The notes below the pieces were generated by a model, which was not told the DNA's origin, did no database searches, and worked only from the letters and a program-made list of their open reading frames with translations. Positions 53,326 to 61,380 of a DNA stretch of 64,000 nucleotides are shown piece after piece (the first letter of the stretch is position 1; every line of letters starts with the position of its first letter). Source of the stretch: Bordetella genomosp. 12 (GTDB taxonomy: Bacteria > Pseudomonadota > Gammaproteobacteria > Burkholderiales > Burkholderiaceae_B); contig NZ_NEVU01000003.1 of assembly GCF_002261355.1 (NCBI RefSeq), positions 248,001 to 312,000 on the forward strand. Reading direction: 5' to 3'. Both the position numbers and the translations under genes were made by a program.

Positions 53326-54291
53326 TCATTGATTGCTCAGATCCAGTTCCTTGATCAGCTTGCCAAAAGTCTCAGTATCGGCGCGAGCGCGACGCTCCGC
53401 TTCTTCCTGCGAACTGATGACCAGCGAAATACCCATATCGGCGTATTGCTTACGGATCTCGGGAACGTTGAAGTTCTCGTCCAGCGCACGCTTGATATCG
53501 GCGTACAGCTTGGGCGAGGTGCCCTTGGGCGCGGCCAGCGCATACCAGGCCACATTGTCGAAATCTATGCCCAGTTCACGCGCGGTCGGCACGTCCGGCA
53601 AGGACGGCACACGCTGCTTGCTGGTCACGAAAATCGGTTTGACCTTGCCGGCCTCGATATGCGCCTTGTAAGTCGCGACGTTATCCAGCGCAGCATCGAT
53701 ACGGCCGCCCATCAGGTCGTTCAGCGCGGGCATGCTGCCCTTGTACGGAATCACCTCGAACTGCAGGCCGGTCGCGCGTTGCAACAGGATCTGCGTCAGA
53801 TGGCCGTGCGTGCCGGTGCCGGCGTTGGACCAGGTCACTTTCTTGGGATGCTGGCGCACGTAGTCCAGGAATTCCTGGGGTGTCTTGGTCGGGAAGTCAT
53901 TGCGCGCCACCACGACGAACGGCACGTCCACCAGAATGGAGATGTGGTCCAGCTTCTCCAGCGGGTGATAGTCCGGGTAGATATGGGATGCCGTGCCCGT
54001 GATACCGCTGGAGGTCATCAGGAAGGTCGAGCCATCCGGCGCCGCGCGGGTCACGAAGCGCCCCCCGATGGAGCCGCCGGCGCCCGGCTTGTTCTCGACG
54101 ATGACATTGCGGCCTGTCGACTTGCTGATCGCCTGAGCGATCTGGCGCGCCAGAATGTCCGGCGTGCCTCCGGCGCCGCCTGGCACCACGATGGCGGTTG
54201 TCTGTGCGGTTGCGGCGGCCGCCAGCAACACGCCACCCAAAGCGACGACGCATTTCCGGCCTAAGCTGGCCAAGTTTTTCACAGCGATCAT
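53326..54291 (-). CDS. Bug/TctC-family periplasmic receptor
   Basis: 321 residues from ATG 54291 (GGGGAAG upstream); the longer frame to 54525 overlaps the RraA-like gene. Signal peptide with cleavage near AAAATAQTT (about 30). Motifs are IVVPGGAGGTPDILARQ, VIVENKPGAGGSIGG and IPYKGSMPALNDLMGG. It lies 31 bases downstream of the RraA-like gene and is the receptor of the phospho-lyase operon. Confidence 0.9.
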   Translation of the reverse strand: MIAVKNLASLGRKCVVALGGVLLAAAATAQTTAIVVPGGAGGTPDILARQIAQAISKSTGRNVIVENKPGAGGSIGGRFVTRAAPDGSTFLMTSSGITGTASHIYPDYHPLEKLDHISILVDVPFVVVARNDFPTKTPQEFLDYVRQHPKKVTWSNAGTGTHGHLTQILLQRATGLQFEVIPYKGSMPALNDLMGGRIDAALDNVATYKAHIEAGKVKPIFVTSKQRVPSLPDVPTARELGIDFDNVAWYALAAPKGTSPKLYADIKRALDENFNVPEIRKQYADMGISLVISSQEEAERRARADTETFGKLIKELDLSNQ

Positions 54292-54322
54292 TTCTTCCCC
54301 TTGTTTGCGTGGTGGCCCGAAG

Positions 54323-54988
54323 CTAGGCCAGACTGTCGATAACCATCTTGGTCGCGCCCGAGACCTCGCCCAGCTTGGCGCCGTTGGCGACCTCGGCCTC
54401 GCGGCCCTTGCTACGGTTCTGGATGAGTGCGGCCCGCTCGGCCAGCGCCACGGCCTCTTCACGGCGCATGACCAGCACCCCGCTGTCGTCGGCCAGGACA
54501 ATGTCGCCGGGCAGAACCGGAACACCGCCGCAGGAGACGGGGATGTTCATCCCGCCGCCGAGGTTGTGCAGCCGGGTGGTGATGGGCGAGAGGCCCTTGG
54601 CCCAGATCGGAAAATCCGACGCCTCGATCTCCGCGATGTCCGTGCAGGCTCCGTCAACCACTGCGCCCACCGCGCCGGCGGTCTTGGCCGCGATCGTCAG
54701 CGCCCCGCCCCAGCAGGCGTGGTGGCTGTCGCCCAGGCGATCGACGATCAAGACATCCCCCGGGCGCAGCATGCCGGTGGCATGGTGCAGCAGGGTCGAA
54801 TCCGACGCGGGGATGGCCACGGTCACGGCGGTGCCCACGACATGCTTGCCGCGCAACATGGCGCGTATCTCCGGCCGCATGAAACCGAACAGATGCCAAT
54901 GACCGATGGTGGCCGTCTCGATGCCGGCAAAGGCCTGCGTGATGGCAGGATCCAGCGCCGGCGGCATGTCGTTCAACAGGTATTTCAT
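54323..54988 (-). CDS. RraA/HMG-aldolase-fold protein with altered active site
   Basis: 221 residues from ATG 54988 (GGAGG upstream). Overall fold signature is VLIVDRLGDSHHACWGGALTIAA followed by GAVVDGACTDIAEIEAS. In class II aldolases of this family the core reads WGE and RD. Here the Glu is Gly95 and the Arg is Thr116, only Asp117 being kept. These residues bind the metal and pyruvate enolate, so classical aldolase activity is doubtful. It begins one base after the nitrilase stop. Confidence 0.82.
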   Translation of the reverse strand: MKYLLNDMPPALDPAITQAFAGIETATIGHWHLFGFMRPEIRAMLRGKHVVGTAVTVAIPASDSTLLHHATGMLRPGDVLIVDRLGDSHHACWGGALTIAAKTAGAVGAVVDGACTDIAEIEASDFPIWAKGLSPITTRLHNLGGGMNIPVSCGGVPVLPGDIVLADDSGVLVMRREEAVALAERAALIQNRSKGREAEVANGAKLGEVSGATKMVIDSLA

Positions 54989-54989
54989 C

Positions 54990-55841
54990 TCAGGCCTCCA
55001 CGTGGCGGCCCAGACGCCGGTGTTCACGCATGGGAATCAGGCCGCGCGCGCGGTCCAGTTCGGCGCGCGTCAGGCGCACCGTCACGAAGCCCACCGAATC
55101 GGAAGCCTTGGCAATCACATGGCCCCAGGGATCGCAGGCCAGCGAATGCCCGTAGGTTTGGCGCGCCACGCCATTGGCGTGATGCGTGCCGATCTGTCCG
55201 GGGGCCAGGAAATACGTTTGCGTTTCGATGGCGCGGGCGCGGCCCAGCACTTCCCAGTGGTCCTTGCCCGTGCCCAGCGCGAACGCGGCCGGCAGCACGA
55301 TGACGTCGGCCCCCCGGTCGGCCAGCGCGATGAACAGCTCGGCAAAGCGGATGTCATAGCAAATGGCGCAGCCGATGGTGAACCCTTCGAGGTCATAGGT
55401 GACGATGTCCTCTCCGGGCTTGACGGTCGCCGACTCGTGGTACTTGATGCCATCGGGCGAGGTGATGTCGAACAAGTGGATCTTGCGGTACCGGGCCACT
55501 TCTTTGCCCTTGCGGTCAAAGACCACGCTGGTGTTGTAGACGCGCGTATCGCCCTCGATCTTCTCGACCAGGGATCCGGCATGCACCCACACCCCGTGCT
55601 GTTCGGCAAACTGCTGAATGGCCGCGTAGGCCTCGCCGCCCGGTGCGGGCTGCGCCTGTTTCAGTTTCTCGCCAGCGGCGCCGCCGTAGAAGTCAAAGTT
55701 TTCCGGCAGAATCAGCAGATCGGGGGCATCCGTCTGCATCGCTTCTTCCATCAGGGCAATGGCCTGACGGATATTGCGCTGGCGGTCATCCGTGGGGTTG
55801 GTCTGAATCAAGCTGACTTTCAGAGCGTTCTTGGTAGACAT
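54990..55841 (-). CDS. Nitrilase-superfamily amidase, Nit2/omega-amidase-like
   Basis: 283 residues with the catalytic triad Glu (LPENFDFYGG), Lys (RYRKIHLFDI) and Cys (CAICYDIRFAEL, about 150). The size and HLFDI segment fit the Nit1/Nit2 branch, which hydrolyses short-chain amides such as 2-oxoglutaramate or deaminated glutathione. AGGTG precedes the ATG. It lies 36 bases downstream of the HpaI aldolase and is coupled to the RraA-like gene. Confidence 0.87.
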   Translation of the reverse strand: MSTKNALKVSLIQTNPTDDRQRNIRQAIALMEEAMQTDAPDLLILPENFDFYGGAAGEKLKQAQPAPGGEAYAAIQQFAEQHGVWVHAGSLVEKIEGDTRVYNTSVVFDRKGKEVARYRKIHLFDITSPDGIKYHESATVKPGEDIVTYDLEGFTIGCAICYDIRFAELFIALADRGADVIVLPAAFALGTGKDHWEVLGRARAIETQTYFLAPGQIGTHHANGVARQTYGHSLACDPWGHVIAKASDSVGFVTVRLTRAELDRARGLIPMREHRRLGRHVEA

Positions 55842-55877
55842 GCAATCACCTGTAAAAATGCGCGGCCCGAAGGCGGT

Positions 55878-56615
55878 TCAGTCAATCGCGATGCCTTCGG
55901 CACGCAGCGTGTTCTGCATGGCGACAATGGCATTGCGGATCAGGGAGGTTTGGGTGCCGACGACGATCTCCTGCGCGCCGTGCTCCACGGCGAACGCGCG
56001 CTCGGCGGCGGTCCAGGCCGGCATGACCCAGATCTTCCCGGCCGCGCGGGCGGCCTTGGCGCAACGCTCGAGGTCCTTGCGATTCTCGCCGTCGAAGACG
56101 TACTGGCCCCGGCCGCTCGTGAGCGCCAGGTCGGTCGGCCCGGGGAAGATCCCGTCGACCGTATCCAGCGCCAGAATGGCCTCGACCTCGGCCATGGCGC
56201 CGGCGCTTTCGATCATGGGCAGGCAGAGCAGACGCGCGTCCTCTCGCTGGCAGTAATCGCTGGGCGGCGCCATATAGTTGACCGTGCGCCCGCCGGCGTA
56301 GCTGCGCGTGCCGCGCGGGGGAAACTTGGCCGTGGCGCACAGTTCGCGTGCCTGCGCCGCGCTGGTGATGTGCGGGATGATCACGCCGTCCACACCGACG
56401 TCGATGGCCTGCTGAATGGCTTCGGCGGTCGGCCCGGCCACTTTGGCCAGCACATGCATGCCGCTGGCCTTGGCAAAGGCGACATAGCTGCTGAGCTTAT
56501 CGATGGGAAAGGCGCCGTGCTCGATGTCCAGCAGCACGCGCTTGACCCCGCAGGCCAGAGCCACTTCGGTACAGATGAAGTTCGGCTCGGAGAGCCAGAG
56601 CGAGTAGTGCGTCAT
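55878..56615 (-). CDS. HpcH/HpaI-family aldolase
   Basis: 245 residues. Key segments are LLDIEHGAFPIDKLS (about 28), the metal-binding VDGIFPGPTDLALTSG (about 150), and a ARLLCLPMIESAGAM stretch with the catalytic Glu. The family cleaves 2-oxo-4-hydroxy acids to pyruvate or an analogue plus an aldehyde. It starts four bases after the class III enzyme stop, so it probably acts on that enzyme's aldehyde or oxo-acid product. Confidence 0.88.
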   Translation of the reverse strand: MTHYSLWLSEPNFICTEVALACGVKRVLLDIEHGAFPIDKLSSYVAFAKASGMHVLAKVAGPTAEAIQQAIDVGVDGVIIPHITSAAQARELCATAKFPPRGTRSYAGGRTVNYMAPPSDYCQREDARLLCLPMIESAGAMAEVEAILALDTVDGIFPGPTDLALTSGRGQYVFDGENRKDLERCAKAARAAGKIWVMPAWTAAERAFAVEHGAQEIVVGTQTSLIRNAIVAMQNTLRAEGIAID

Positions 56616-56619
56616 GGTT

Positions 56620-57876
56620 TCAATCCTGGGATGCTGAAGAGGGGTTGTCTTGCAAGGCCTGGCAGGCCCGATCCAGCGCGCTGACCAGTGTGTCGACGTG
56701 CTGCAGTTGGAAGGTGAGCGGCGGGCGGATCTTCAAGGCCTGGCCTTGCGCGCCGCTGGCGCTGATCAGCACCCCATCGCGGCGCATGCCATTGACGACC
56801 GCCGCGGCCTGCGGGGCGTGCTTCATCTCGACGCCCCAGTACAGACCGGCGCCGCGCACCTCGCCGATGACAGCATGGCGGCGGGCCAGCGCCAGCAGAC
56901 CCTGCTGCAGCGCCTCGCCGACACGCGCCGCATGAGCGGGGGCATCGATCCGCTGCAGTTCGTCGAGCACCGCCATCCCGACGGCGGCCGAGACCGAGTT
57001 GCCGCCAAAGGTATTGAAGTAGCGGCAGCGCTGGCCGAACTTCGTCAGCAGATCGCCCTGCGCGACCAGGCCTGCGATCGGGTGACCGTTGCCCATGGGC
57101 TTGCCCAGGCTCACCATGTCGGGCACCAGGTCATCGCGCTGAAACGCCCACCAGCTTCCGGTGCGGCCAAAACCGCCTTGCACCTCGTCGGCAATGAAAA
57201 GCCCACCGTGAGCGCGCACGGCGCGCGCGCCGGCCGCCAGCGCATCCCGTGCCTCCGTGTGCACACCATCGCTGGCGAATACCGTGTCCACCAGCAAGGC
57301 GGCCACGGGGGTGCCCGCTGCCGCGAGATCACGGGCGGCGGCGTCTACCGCCTCGGCGAAGGCTGCGGCGCCCTGCGGGCCGGACGGCGCGTCGACCAGG
57401 CGAACATAATCGCTTGGCGGCAATAGCGAAGGCGACATCTCGGCCAGGGCCAACGTGACGCCGTGATACGCGTTGCGCGTGACGATCATGCCCCGGCGGC
57501 CGGTGGCCTCCCGGGTGATGCGCAAAACCAGGTCGTTGGCTTCGCTGCCGGTGCAGGTCAGCATGACGGTATCCAGCGCCGCGGGGAACATCGCCGCCAG
57601 CCGCTCGGCGTACGTCACCACGTTGTCGTGCAGATAGCGCGTGTGTGTGTTGAGAATGCCGGCCTGCCGGGCCAGGGCCTGCACCACGGCAGGGTTGGCG
57701 TGCCCCACCACCGGGACGTTGTTGTAGGCATCGAGATAGCGGCGTCCGGCCGCGTCGAACAGCCAGACATCCTCGCCCCTGACCAGATGCAGAGGCGTGT
57801 CATAGAACAGCCGGTACGCCGGGCCCAGCACGGACCGGCGGGCAAGAAGGTCGGAATCGGAAGCAATAGAAGTCAT
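56620..57876 (-). CDS. Class III PLP enzyme, amino-phosphate phospho-lyase-like
   Basis: 418 residues. The N-terminal stretch YLDAYNNVPVVGHANP and the TRYLHDNVVTYAERLAAMFP segment closely follow the eukaryotic ethanolamine-phosphate / 5-phosphohydroxylysine phospho-lyases (ETNPPL/PHYKPL), not ordinary aminotransferases. PLP features are TGSEANDLVLRI, IADEVQGGFGRTG and the lysine in LGKPMGNGHPIAG. Lyases of this group release ammonia and phosphate from a phosphorylated amino alcohol, giving an aldehyde. The gene before it, 11 bases away, is a kinase of the matching kind. Confidence 0.86.
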   Translation of the reverse strand: MTSIASDSDLLARRSVLGPAYRLFYDTPLHLVRGEDVWLFDAAGRRYLDAYNNVPVVGHANPAVVQALARQAGILNTHTRYLHDNVVTYAERLAAMFPAALDTVMLTCTGSEANDLVLRITREATGRRGMIVTRNAYHGVTLALAEMSPSLLPPSDYVRLVDAPSGPQGAAAFAEAVDAAARDLAAAGTPVAALLVDTVFASDGVHTEARDALAAGARAVRAHGGLFIADEVQGGFGRTGSWWAFQRDDLVPDMVSLGKPMGNGHPIAGLVAQGDLLTKFGQRCRYFNTFGGNSVSAAVGMAVLDELQRIDAPAHAARVGEALQQGLLALARRHAVIGEVRGAGLYWGVEMKHAPQAAAVVNGMRRDGVLISASGAQGQALKIRPPLTFQLQHVDTLVSALDRACQALQDNPSSASQD

Positions 57877-57887
57877 GATGGACGTCG

Positions 57888-58946
57888 TCAGAATGCAGCG
57901 TGGCGCTGCCAGGGTTCGATCAGCCGGTCAAACAGCTGGGAAGCGGCAGCCTGGCTGCGCAGAATGTAGGCACGGTTGGACGGGAACTGCAGCGCACGGC
58001 GGGCGGTGATCACCATCCGTTGCGTCAAGCGCGCCAGCACCAGGTCCAGCGCTTGCTCGCGCTCCAGCGCGCTGAGCGGGGCGACCGAGTCAAAGCCGTC
58101 GAGCAGACAGGCCAGGGTGTGCAAGGGATCCGTCGCATCCGTCATGTGGTACGACGCGGCGATGGCGGCTTCGGCGATGCGCGGGGCGTGCACCATATCG
58201 CCAAAATCCAGCACACCGGTCACCGTGCCGCCCTCCGGGTCGAGCAGGATATTGCTGGGCGACAGATCGTTATGGATCACCTGACAGGGCAGCTCTGCGC
58301 GATAGCGCGCCAGCCGCGATTCGAAGCGCGTCAGAAAGTCATTGATGGCCAAGCGTTGTTGCGCGTCGGTAATGACATCGAGCCAGGGCAGCAGGCGCGG
58401 CGCACGGCAACTGTCCCAGAGAAAATCGCGCCGCGCCGCCGGATGATCGAAGCCAAGCAAGGCCAGATCGAGCTGCCCGGCGGCCTGACCCACGGCCCGC
58501 CATGCCGACTCGTCGGCGCGCAAGCGGCTGCCTGCGGTGCCCTCGAGATAGCTGTAAGCACGCACCCGGATCACTTCGCCGTCGGCGGCCGGCCAATCCA
58601 GCCAATCCTGTCCATGGGCCAGGGCTGGCGCCAGATGCCGCGGCACCGGCATGGGACTGCGCGGCTCAAGGTGTTTGAGCACGGCGATCTGCATGACAGT
58701 CTCGGCGACCGTCTCGGCGGGGTTGATGAACTTGAGCGTGAACTTGCTGCCGTCAGGCCGGCTGCCGCGGAAATTGCGGTCACGTTCCCCGGTCAACGGA
58801 TCGCAGGGACCGACGCCCCCGAAATACCGCGCCGCGATCTGCGCCGCCTCGTCGTTGGTGACGGCAGGAGGAGAAGTGGTCAACACCGTGTCACCGCCCT
58901 GCAACCCGGCCTGTGCCGCCCCGAAGTCTTGCTTGCTACCCACCAC
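57888..58946 (-). CDS. Hydroxylysine-kinase-like phosphotransferase
   Basis: 352 residues from a GTG start at 58946 (a second GTG follows directly). APH-type kinase fold: NFRGSRPDGSKFTLKF strand with the ATP-binding Lys, catalytic HNDLSPSNILLD (about 210) and metal-binding GVLDFGDMVHAP. The QLDLALLGFDHPAARRDFLWD stretch and DSVAPLSALERE are shared with vertebrate hydroxylysine kinase (HYKK/AGPHD1). It presumably phosphorylates an amino alcohol for the phospho-lyase-like enzyme that follows. It is the first gene of the operon. Confidence 0.85.
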   Translation of the reverse strand: MVGSKQDFGAAQAGLQGGDTVLTTSPPAVTNDEAAQIAARYFGGVGPCDPLTGERDRNFRGSRPDGSKFTLKFINPAETVAETVMQIAVLKHLEPRSPMPVPRHLAPALAHGQDWLDWPAADGEVIRVRAYSYLEGTAGSRLRADESAWRAVGQAAGQLDLALLGFDHPAARRDFLWDSCRAPRLLPWLDVITDAQQRLAINDFLTRFESRLARYRAELPCQVIHNDLSPSNILLDPEGGTVTGVLDFGDMVHAPRIAEAAIAASYHMTDATDPLHTLACLLDGFDSVAPLSALEREQALDLVLARLTQRMVITARRALQFPSNRAYILRSQAAASQLFDRLIEPWQRHAAF

Positions 58947-58974
58947 CGCCCTCGCTCAACATGCCCTAAAAATT

Positions 58975-58986
58975 ATGATGCATCAT
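58975..58986. promoter_or_regulatory. FCD-regulator operator candidate, copy 1
   Basis: Perfect 12-base palindrome ATGATGCATCAT, preceded by TT and followed by G, 29 bases upstream of the kinase start. Confidence 0.6.
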
Positions 58987-59169
58987 GAGGCATAGCAGGC
59001 TAAGCGCCAAATAGGTACAAACCCTCGATGAACAACAAAAAAAGCCCGCGCAAAAATAAAGATGGCAACGAGAATCCCACAAATAAAGGCTTCTCTTGCA
59101 CCAGACTGCGGCGACTCATGCACCGTCTCGTGCACCATCGCAGGGCCGACAAGGACAGCAGATTATTTT

Positions 59170-59181
59170 ATGATGCATTAT
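59170..59181. promoter_or_regulatory. FCD-regulator operator candidate, copy 2
   Basis: ATGATGCATTAT, one base different from copy 1 with the same flanks (T before, G after), 66 bases upstream of the regulator start and 195 bases from copy 1. Confidence 0.6.
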
Positions 59182-59246
59182 GTCGCCACCGGGCGAGAAT
59201 GTGATTGCATACGGGTTTCACCGCCCGAAAGGCCTGATACCCGCCC

Positions 59247-59942
59247 ATGATTTCCCACCCTGCCCCGCTTCTATCGCCTGACCCGAATCCCGAAGGCAAT
59301 ATCGGCGCGCTGTTGTATCAGCGGCTGTCGCAAGCTTTGATGGAGGGCGGGCTCAAGCCCGGCGAGCGCCTGCGCATTCGCGAACTGGCCGAAACCATGG
59401 GAACCAGCGTGACGCCGGTGCGCGACGCCATTCTGCGTCTGGTGCAGGACGGGGCGCTGGTGATGCGCAGCCCGCGCGATATCCGCGTCTATGAGGTGAG
59501 CCTGGCGGAGTACCTCGAGATCCGCGACATCCGCCTGGAACTGGAAGGGATGGCCGCGGCTCGCACGGCCGAGGTGGCGACCCTGGCGGACATCGCACGG
59601 CTTGAGTCCATCGTGGCCGCCAACGAGAACGCGCTCAAGGCCGGCGACACCTATAGCGCCGTCGGCCTGAACCAGCGTTTCCATTTTGAGTACAGCAAGA
59701 TCGCCCGCATGCCGATCCTGCTCGATGTATTGCAGCGCCTCTGGCTGAAAATGGGCCCTTTGATCGCCCAGGTCTATGCAAGCAGCGGCCGCGAGATGAT
59801 CGACGGCCACTACCCATTGCTCACGGCCATCCGCAATCGCGACCCCAAGGCCGCGCGCATCGCCGTGCAGACCGACATCATCGCCGGCGGCGAACCCATT
59901 TTGCTGCTCAAGCAGCGCGGCGAAGCCGCCGTGGAGGATTGA
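59247..59942 (+). CDS. GntR-family regulator, FCD subfamily
   Basis: 231 residues. Winged-helix domain about 10-75 with LRIRELAETMGTSVTPVRDAILRL, then an FCD domain (about 85-215). It is divergent from the kinase/phospho-lyase operon and the paired palindromes in between make it the likely regulator of both sides. The ribosome-binding site is weak (AAAGG 14 bases away). It ends convergently with the MFS gene. Confidence 0.88.
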   Translation: MISHPAPLLSPDPNPEGNIGALLYQRLSQALMEGGLKPGERLRIRELAETMGTSVTPVRDAILRLVQDGALVMRSPRDIRVYEVSLAEYLEIRDIRLELEGMAAARTAEVATLADIARLESIVAANENALKAGDTYSAVGLNQRFHFEYSKIARMPILLDVLQRLWLKMGPLIAQVYASSGREMIDGHYPLLTAIRNRDPKAARIAVQTDIIAGGEPILLLKQRGEAAVED

Positions 59943-60014
59943 GGTTGCGATTCGGGCGCCGCCTGCCATGACGGATGGCGCCGGCCTGCTGCACGCGCCG
60001 TCCGGCGGCAGCCG

Positions 60015-60036
60015 CCGGGGCGCGAGCGCGCCCCGG
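60015..60036. terminator. Hairpin between convergent genes
   Basis: Ten-bp perfect stem CCGGGGCGCG / CGCGCCCCGG with a two-base loop between the FCD regulator and the MFS gene. GC-only, without T-run; probably bidirectional and weak, or Rho-assisted. Confidence 0.5.
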
Positions 60037-60056
60037 ACCGGTTGACGCGACCTGGG

Positions 60057-61322
60057 CTACTCCAGCTCGGCGCCCTTGAGCTCCGGGATGAGAAATACCG
60101 TCGCCACGATGTCGATCAGGTAGATCAGCGCCAGCGCACCGATGGCCACGGCGAAGGAATACTGCGCAGCCAGAGCGCCGATCACCAAAGGGCTGAAGCC
60201 GCCGATGCCCCGCCCGATGCTCCACAGGACGTTTTGCGCCGTGCCCCGCGCATGAGTCGGATAGAGTTCTGCGAGCAAGGCGCCATAGCCGCCCATCATG
60301 CCATTGACGAACACGCCCATGACCACGCCGCCGATCAGCAGCGCCTCCGGCGAGGTCAGGGTCGAGTAGACAAAGACCATGACCAACGCGCCGATCTGAT
60401 AACCGATGAAAGTGGGCCGGCGACCGATCCGATCCGCCAATTGGCCGAAAATCCAGATCCCCACGAGCATCCCGACAATGGAGGCGCCGGTCCATACCGC
60501 AGACTTGGCCAGACTGTAGCCAAACATTTTGGACAGGTAGGCGGGCATCCAGACGATAAGGCCGTAGTAGCCGAAGTTCTGCACCGAGCAGAGGATGATT
60601 ACGCCAATGCTGCGTTTGGTCGTCTCGCGGTCCCGGAACAAGGTCTTGACCGGAAACTCGCGCTTCTTGCGCGTGGACTTCAGGAATATCTCGGACTCGC
60701 CGATGACCTTGCGGATGATGAACGAACCCACCGCGGGAAACAGGCCGACCAGAAACATCCCGCGCCACCCGATGTGGGGCAGCAGCAAGGGCGTCAGCAC
60801 GGCGGCCAGCAACACACCGAGCTGCCATCCCATGCCCACGTATGACGATACCCTGCCGCGCTTCTCGGCCGGCCAGGCCTCGATGGCCAGCGCCATGCCG
60901 ATGCCGAACTCGCCGCCCAGGCCGATCCCGGCCAGGAAACGATAGGTCAGAAGATCCCAGTAGCCCACGGCGAACGCGCACAGGCCGGTGAAGAAAGCGA
61001 ACATCAGAATCGTGTACGTGAGCACACGAACCCGGCCGTAATAATCGCTCATGATGCCGAACCCTATCCCGCCGAAGATCCCGCCGATCAGCGTCGCGGT
61101 GACCAGAGACCCGCTCTCCGTGGCGCTCAGGCCCAGTTCCATGCCGATGACATTGAGCATGAATCCCAGGATCAGCAGGTCGAAGCCATCCATGGCGTAA
61201 CCCGAGACGGCCGCGATCAGCGCGCGCATCGGGCTGCTCTTGGCCGAGGTTGCCTGCGTGGCAGGCTCGATATTCGATAGACCGGGCAGCGCGCGGCTGC
61301 CCGAAGTGCTTTGCTGGCTCAT
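60057..61322 (-). CDS. MFS transporter, aromatic/organic-acid:H+ symporter-like
   Basis: 421 residues, twelve hydrophobic segments. It has GYAMDGFDLLILGF in helix 1, the signature GFGIMSDYYGRVRVL between helices 2 and 3, and RFLAGIGLGGEFGIGMALAIE in helix 4. These features resemble sugar-acid and sialic/aromatic-acid symporters. AAGGGG precedes ATG 61322. It follows the carbamoylase by 58 bases and probably imports the compound that carbamoylase and racemase process. Confidence 0.88.
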   Translation of the reverse strand: MSQQSTSGSRALPGLSNIEPATQATSAKSSPMRALIAAVSGYAMDGFDLLILGFMLNVIGMELGLSATESGSLVTATLIGGIFGGIGFGIMSDYYGRVRVLTYTILMFAFFTGLCAFAVGYWDLLTYRFLAGIGLGGEFGIGMALAIEAWPAEKRGRVSSYVGMGWQLGVLLAAVLTPLLLPHIGWRGMFLVGLFPAVGSFIIRKVIGESEIFLKSTRKKREFPVKTLFRDRETTKRSIGVIILCSVQNFGYYGLIVWMPAYLSKMFGYSLAKSAVWTGASIVGMLVGIWIFGQLADRIGRRPTFIGYQIGALVMVFVYSTLTSPEALLIGGVVMGVFVNGMMGGYGALLAELYPTHARGTAQNVLWSIGRGIGGFSPLVIGALAAQYSFAVAIGALALIYLIDIVATVFLIPELKGAELE

Positions 61323-61339
61323 CTTGATTTCCCCTTCTT

Positions 61340-61365
61340 GCGGGCGGCCAAGGACTGCCGCCCGC
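61340..61365 (-). other. Intercistronic hairpin, carbamoylase to MFS gene
   Basis: Nine-bp stem GCGGGCGGC / GCCGCCCGC with an eight-base loop, just after the carbamoylase stop and before the MFS start. It may reduce transporter expression. Confidence 0.55.
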
Positions 61366-61380
61366 CCTGATCACAGGCTA

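Larger units (their letters stand above)
58947..59246. promoter_or_regulatory. Divergent control region, kinase operon and FCD regulator
   Basis: 300 bases without a gene. Two near-identical palindromes sit at its two ends (58975-58986 and 59170-59181), each close to one of the divergent starts. Promoter elements cannot be placed with confidence. Confidence 0.6.

Noticed and set aside
59908-61374. 488-codon minus-strand frame overlapping the MFS gene
   Set aside because: It is a shifted reading of the same strand; the other frame gives a clean twelve-helix transporter with a good ribosome-binding site.
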